From Candidatus Omnitrophota bacterium (lineage in GTDB: Bacteria > Omnitrophota > Gorgyraeia > Duberdicusellales > 4484-171), in the NCBI GenBank assembly GCA_014728785.1, contig WJKZ01000058.1, positions 1 to 7,732 of the forward strand: a stretch of DNA of 7,732 nt, written 5' to 3'. Within the stretch, counting starts at the first letter, position 1. Each line of letters opens with the position of its first letter. Made by a program: the position numbers and the translations under genes. Positions 5,861 through 7,732 of the stretch are shown here, piece after piece. Below the pieces are notes generated by a model. The model was given only the letters and a program-made list of their open reading frames with translations. It was not told the origin of the DNA and did not search any database.

Positions 5861-6393
5861 AAAGAGTAACGGGTTTTTTCGTATTAACGCTGTTTTTTCT
5901 GTCTTTGGCTTGTTGGGTTTTTGCTGTTGAAAAGGGCATGAAGGCAAAAGCTGAACTTTACACTCCTGAAGGCGAAAGAGCCGGCAGTGTTATGTTTGAG
6001 GAGGCCGATAAAGGGTTAAAAATAAGCATAAAAATTACAGGCTTGGCTCCGGGAAAACATGCTTTCCATATACACGAAGCAGGAGTGTGCATGCCCCCTG
6101 ATTTTAAAAGCGCGGGAGGCCATTTTAACCCGGAAAACACAAAACACGGGTTTCTTAACCCGCAAGGGCCCCATGCCGGAGATTTACCCAACATAGAAGT
6201 AGACGAAAACGGGGTATTTGAGGGTGAGGTTATCACAAAGAGACTTACTCTACTTCCCGGCGAAGTTAATTTTCTCCTTAAGGAAGGCGGGACTTCTGTG
6301 GTTATACACCAGAGCCCCGATGATTATATTACCGACCCTGCAGGCAGGGGAGGAGCCCGTATTGCCTGCGGTGTTATAGAGAAAATAGAATAA
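5857..6393 (+). CDS. sodC: Periplasmic Cu/Zn superoxide dismutase
   Basis: Dismutates superoxide to H2O2 and O2 outside the inner membrane. The 178-residue precursor has a signal peptide, probably cut after VFA (residue 23). All metal and structural residues are present: H71 and H73 (FHIHE), bridging H89 (GGHFNP), H97 (KHGF), H106 and D109 (PHAGDLPN) and H151 (VVIHQSPDD). The disulphide pair is C78 and C171, and the active-site arginine is R168 (GARIACGVI). Copper ligands are expected to be H71, H73, H89 and H151; zinc ligands H89, H97, H106 and D109. The ATG overlaps the gap stop codon (ATGA), with AAGGAGG inside the end of gap, so translation is probably coupled. A cysteine in the signal peptide (C19) lacks a proper lipobox. 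With the cytoplasmic superoxide reductase at 1578 it covers both compartments. Confidence 0.96.
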   Translation: MKRVTGFFVLTLFFLSLACWVFAVEKGMKAKAELYTPEGERAGSVMFEEADKGLKISIKITGLAPGKHAFHIHEAGVCMPPDFKSAGGHFNPENTKHGFLNPQGPHAGDLPNIEVDENGVFEGEVITKRLTLLPGEVNFLLKEGGTSVVIHQSPDDYITDPAGRGGARIACGVIEKIE

Positions 6394-6478
6394 AAATAAG
6401 CGGATATTTGAGCCTTATGATTTCAGGAGGGGAGAGGTCGTAAGCGGTGTATTTTAATTAATTATGTTTTCTGAATAA

Positions 6479-6495
6479 AGAGGAGGTGAATTTTG
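6479..6495 (+). promoter_or_regulatory. Strong ribosome site deciding a TTG start
   Basis: The run AGAGGAGGTGA is close to a full complement of the 16S rRNA 3' end and lies about six bases before TTG at 6493. This site is the main reason for calling the small gene that follows from TTG rather than from its internal ATG at 6517, which has no such site. The preceding intergenic bases (6394-6478) hold an AT-rich stretch but no convincing -35/-10 pair. Confidence 0.7.
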
Positions 6496-6639
6496 AATAA
6501 GAAAAAAATAAGGGCTATGCTAAGGGATTCGGAGTTTTCTGAGCTGAGAAAAAGGATTAAACTCGAAGATGATAATTGCGGCAGACAAGCGGGGAGCAGT
6601 TGCCCCAAAAGTTCTTGCGGAAAAGGCTCCTGCGGGTGA
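6493..6639 (+). CDS. 48-residue protein with Cys/Gly/Ser-rich tail, function unknown
   Basis: Read from TTG, the frame gives 48 residues: a basic, helical first half (about 1-27, many K, R, E, D) and a tail with four cysteines at 29, 37, 42 and 47 (spacing C-x7-C-x4-C-x4-C). The tail is rich in Gly, Ser and Lys and ends in SCGKGSCG. There is no signal peptide or membrane segment. I do not recognise a family. The cysteine tail could bind a metal ion or iron-sulphur cluster, or act as a thiol buffer, which would fit the redox genes before it; this is inference. It is 99 bases after sodC and is followed by an intrinsic terminator, so it could be the last gene of the gap-sodC unit. The strong ribosome site and terminator support a real gene despite its size. 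Confidence 0.68.
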   Translation: MNKKKIRAMLRDSEFSELRKRIKLEDDNCGRQAGSSCPKSSCGKGSCG

Positions 6640-6655
6640 TTATTTTAGAAAAAAA

Positions 6656-6693
6656 GGGGGTGCCGTAATTAAAACGTCACCCTGTTTTTATTT
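6656..6693 (+). terminator. Intrinsic terminator after the Cys-rich small gene
   Basis: GGGTG at 6658-6662 pairs with CACCC at 6678-6682, and CG at 6664-6665 with CG at 6675-6676 beyond one mismatch. The loop is AT-rich. The stem is followed almost at once by TGTTTTTATTT, and an A tract lies ahead of it. This is the clearest terminator in the window and marks the end of the stress-gene block. Confidence 0.8.
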
Positions 6694-6756
6694 AGTGAGC
6701 AAAAGTAATTTCTTCCCAGCTTTAAATGTTAACCTGGCCGGTTGATATTTCAATAT

Positions 6757-7732
6757 ATGAAAGATAAAAATAATTCAAAAATAAAGTTTATCCCCGATTT
6801 TGATTCCTCCTCAACAATGCTTTTCTCCCTGGGAAATTTTCTTTCCGGAGCCGAAGAAGGAGTGAGCCTGCCGGCCCGGTTGCCCAAGATGGTGGGAGAT
6901 ATCGTCAACATAGGCCCTGAAAAGCTAAGAGAGTCTATTTATAGATTAAGCGGCACATTTGAAAGCCTCAACGTTAAAAGCCTGCGTCTTGTTAATGACG
7001 AATATATAAGTAACTGGATAACAGAGTCTTACCCGAAGAAGAAATACCCGGCAATAATGATAGGTTCTTCAAACGGGGCCTTGATTCATATATGTGCAGC
7101 TTTAGGTATCCCCTGGATTCCCCAGACAATCCTTTTGGCTGTATCAAGAAAAATGCATCCCGATGAGCTCTTAAAAGATGCGGAGTGGGGGAAAGGCGTA
7201 GCTGAGACAATAAGGAAAAAATTACCCTACATGCGTGCCTACCAGATGCATGACCCTATTCAGGACAGAGTAATGGTTGCAAATATGGGGTATTTTAGAG
7301 TAAAAAGGCTGCGTCTGGGGGAGTATCTGAAAGATTACATAAGTAAAGCTCTGATTCCGGGTGGGACTATTTTTATATCCGATTGCAGATACAAGTGGCC
7401 GGTAGTTAAAATAAGCCGGAATCATTATTTTCAGCTCGGCGGCCTGGGGGATGTTGGCGGAGAAGAATATCATAAAGGCAGCCGCAGAATCAAGGATTTT
7501 CTAAAAAGGCAAGGTTCCCCTAAGCATAAATGGGAAATCCCTTCTCCTCTTTCTGAGGCTCCTGAGTCCGAGTGGGGTTTCGATGAAGAATTGTCGTCAG
7601 ATATTAAAAAATACGCCAAAAAGAAAAGATATAAAATAAAACGCATTGTATACAACCATCCGGAAGAATTGAGTCCGGCAGCAGCCGATTTAAGCCGTTA
7701 CTGGTATAAAAAAAGCGGTATAAAAGATAAGC
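6757..7732 (+). CDS. Uncharacterised protein, 5' part, open at the window end
   Basis: The frame runs 325 codons without a stop and leaves the window. An in-frame TAA at 6730 limits the start to ATG 6757 or TTG 6742. Neither has a good ribosome site, so ATG is a provisional choice. The protein looks soluble, with no signal peptide. It opens with FIPDFDSSSTMLFSLGNFLS (11-30). YPAIMIGSSNGALIHICAALGIPW (97-120) contains GSSNG (103-107), which resembles a GxSxG nucleophile elbow after a hydrophobic strand. Then come MHDPIQDR (164-171), YFRVKRLRLGEY (179-190) and SEWGF (271-275). The aromatic, polar motifs look like those of a conserved enzyme-like family, but I cannot name one. An alpha/beta-hydrolase-like fold is possible and unproven. 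It follows a terminator, so it is probably transcribed separately from the stress genes. Confidence 0.8.
   Translation, partial: MKDKNNSKIKFIPDFDSSSTMLFSLGNFLSGAEEGVSLPARLPKMVGDIVNIGPEKLRESIYRLSGTFESLNVKSLRLVNDEYISNWITESYPKKKYPAIMIGSSNGALIHICAALGIPWIPQTILLAVSRKMHPDELLKDAEWGKGVAETIRKKLPYMRAYQMHDPIQDRVMVANMGYFRVKRLRLGEYLKDYISKALIPGGTIFISDCRYKWPVVKISRNHYFQLGGLGDVGGEEYHKGSRRIKDFLKRQGSPKHKWEIPSPLSEAPESEWGFDEELSSDIKKYAKKKRYKIKRIVYNHPEELSPAAADLSRYWYKKSGIKDK

Noticed and set aside
5857..5925. SodC as a lipoprotein attached through C19
   Set aside because: The residues before C19 (S-L-A) do not match a lipobox, and a normal signal peptidase I site (VFA) follows a few residues later.
6637..6639. TGA of the Cys-rich small gene as a selenocysteine codon
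   Set aside because: The frame meets another stop three codons later (TTA TTT TAG), so read-through would add almost nothing, and no SECIS-like hairpin was seen directly after it.
1..7732. Mobile elements, CRISPR arrays, tRNA or rRNA genes
   Set aside because: No direct repeats with regular spacing, transposase or integrase motifs, terminal inverted repeats around a gene, or tRNA cloverleaf sequences were seen on either strand.

Overview
The window reads as a stretch of chromosome from a Gram-negative bacterium that lives with little oxygen but meets it often. All twelve supported genes lie on the + strand. SodC and a Spy/CpxP-like protein carry signal peptides, which implies a periplasm. 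The cytoplasmic enzymes (superoxide reductase, non-haem ferritin, hemerythrin, atypical 2-Cys peroxiredoxin) are typical of anaerobes or microaerophiles. Base composition is moderate, slightly AT-rich by eye. An uncultivated candidate phylum such as Omnitrophota is a guess from gene style only; no rRNA or other taxonomic marker is present.

Layout. 1-321: 3' part of a YbhB/PEBP-family gene. 339-959: stand-alone phosphoribosyltransferase. 1135-1961: two-CBS-domain protein and one-domain superoxide reductase, 14 bases apart. 1962-2127: leader with competing hairpins. 2128-3108: bacterioferritin-like protein and hemerythrin, 15 bases apart. 3169-4023: thiol peroxidase fused in one frame to a complete pterin-4a-carbinolamine dehydratase. 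4074-4664: secreted Met/His-rich Spy-like protein. 4670-4801: long nested imperfect inverted repeat that would fold as RNA. 4853-6393: GAPDH overlapping a periplasmic Cu/Zn superoxide dismutase by 4 bases. 6493-6639: 48-residue Cys-tailed protein read from TTG, followed by an intrinsic terminator. 6757-7732: 5' part of a large protein of no known function, open at the window end.

Together the middle genes form an oxidative-stress island. SodC would handle superoxide outside the inner membrane and superoxide reductase inside the cell. The peroxide they produce can be consumed by Tpx. The ferritin-like protein would store iron and so limit Fenton chemistry, and hemerythrin can bind O2 or iron. 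GAPDH, whose active thiol is a classic peroxide target, is translationally coupled to sodC. The PCD domain on Tpx suggests repair of oxidised pterins, but that is inference. No transposase, integrase, CRISPR array, tRNA or rRNA was seen, and no stretch longer than about 190 bases lacks a gene.
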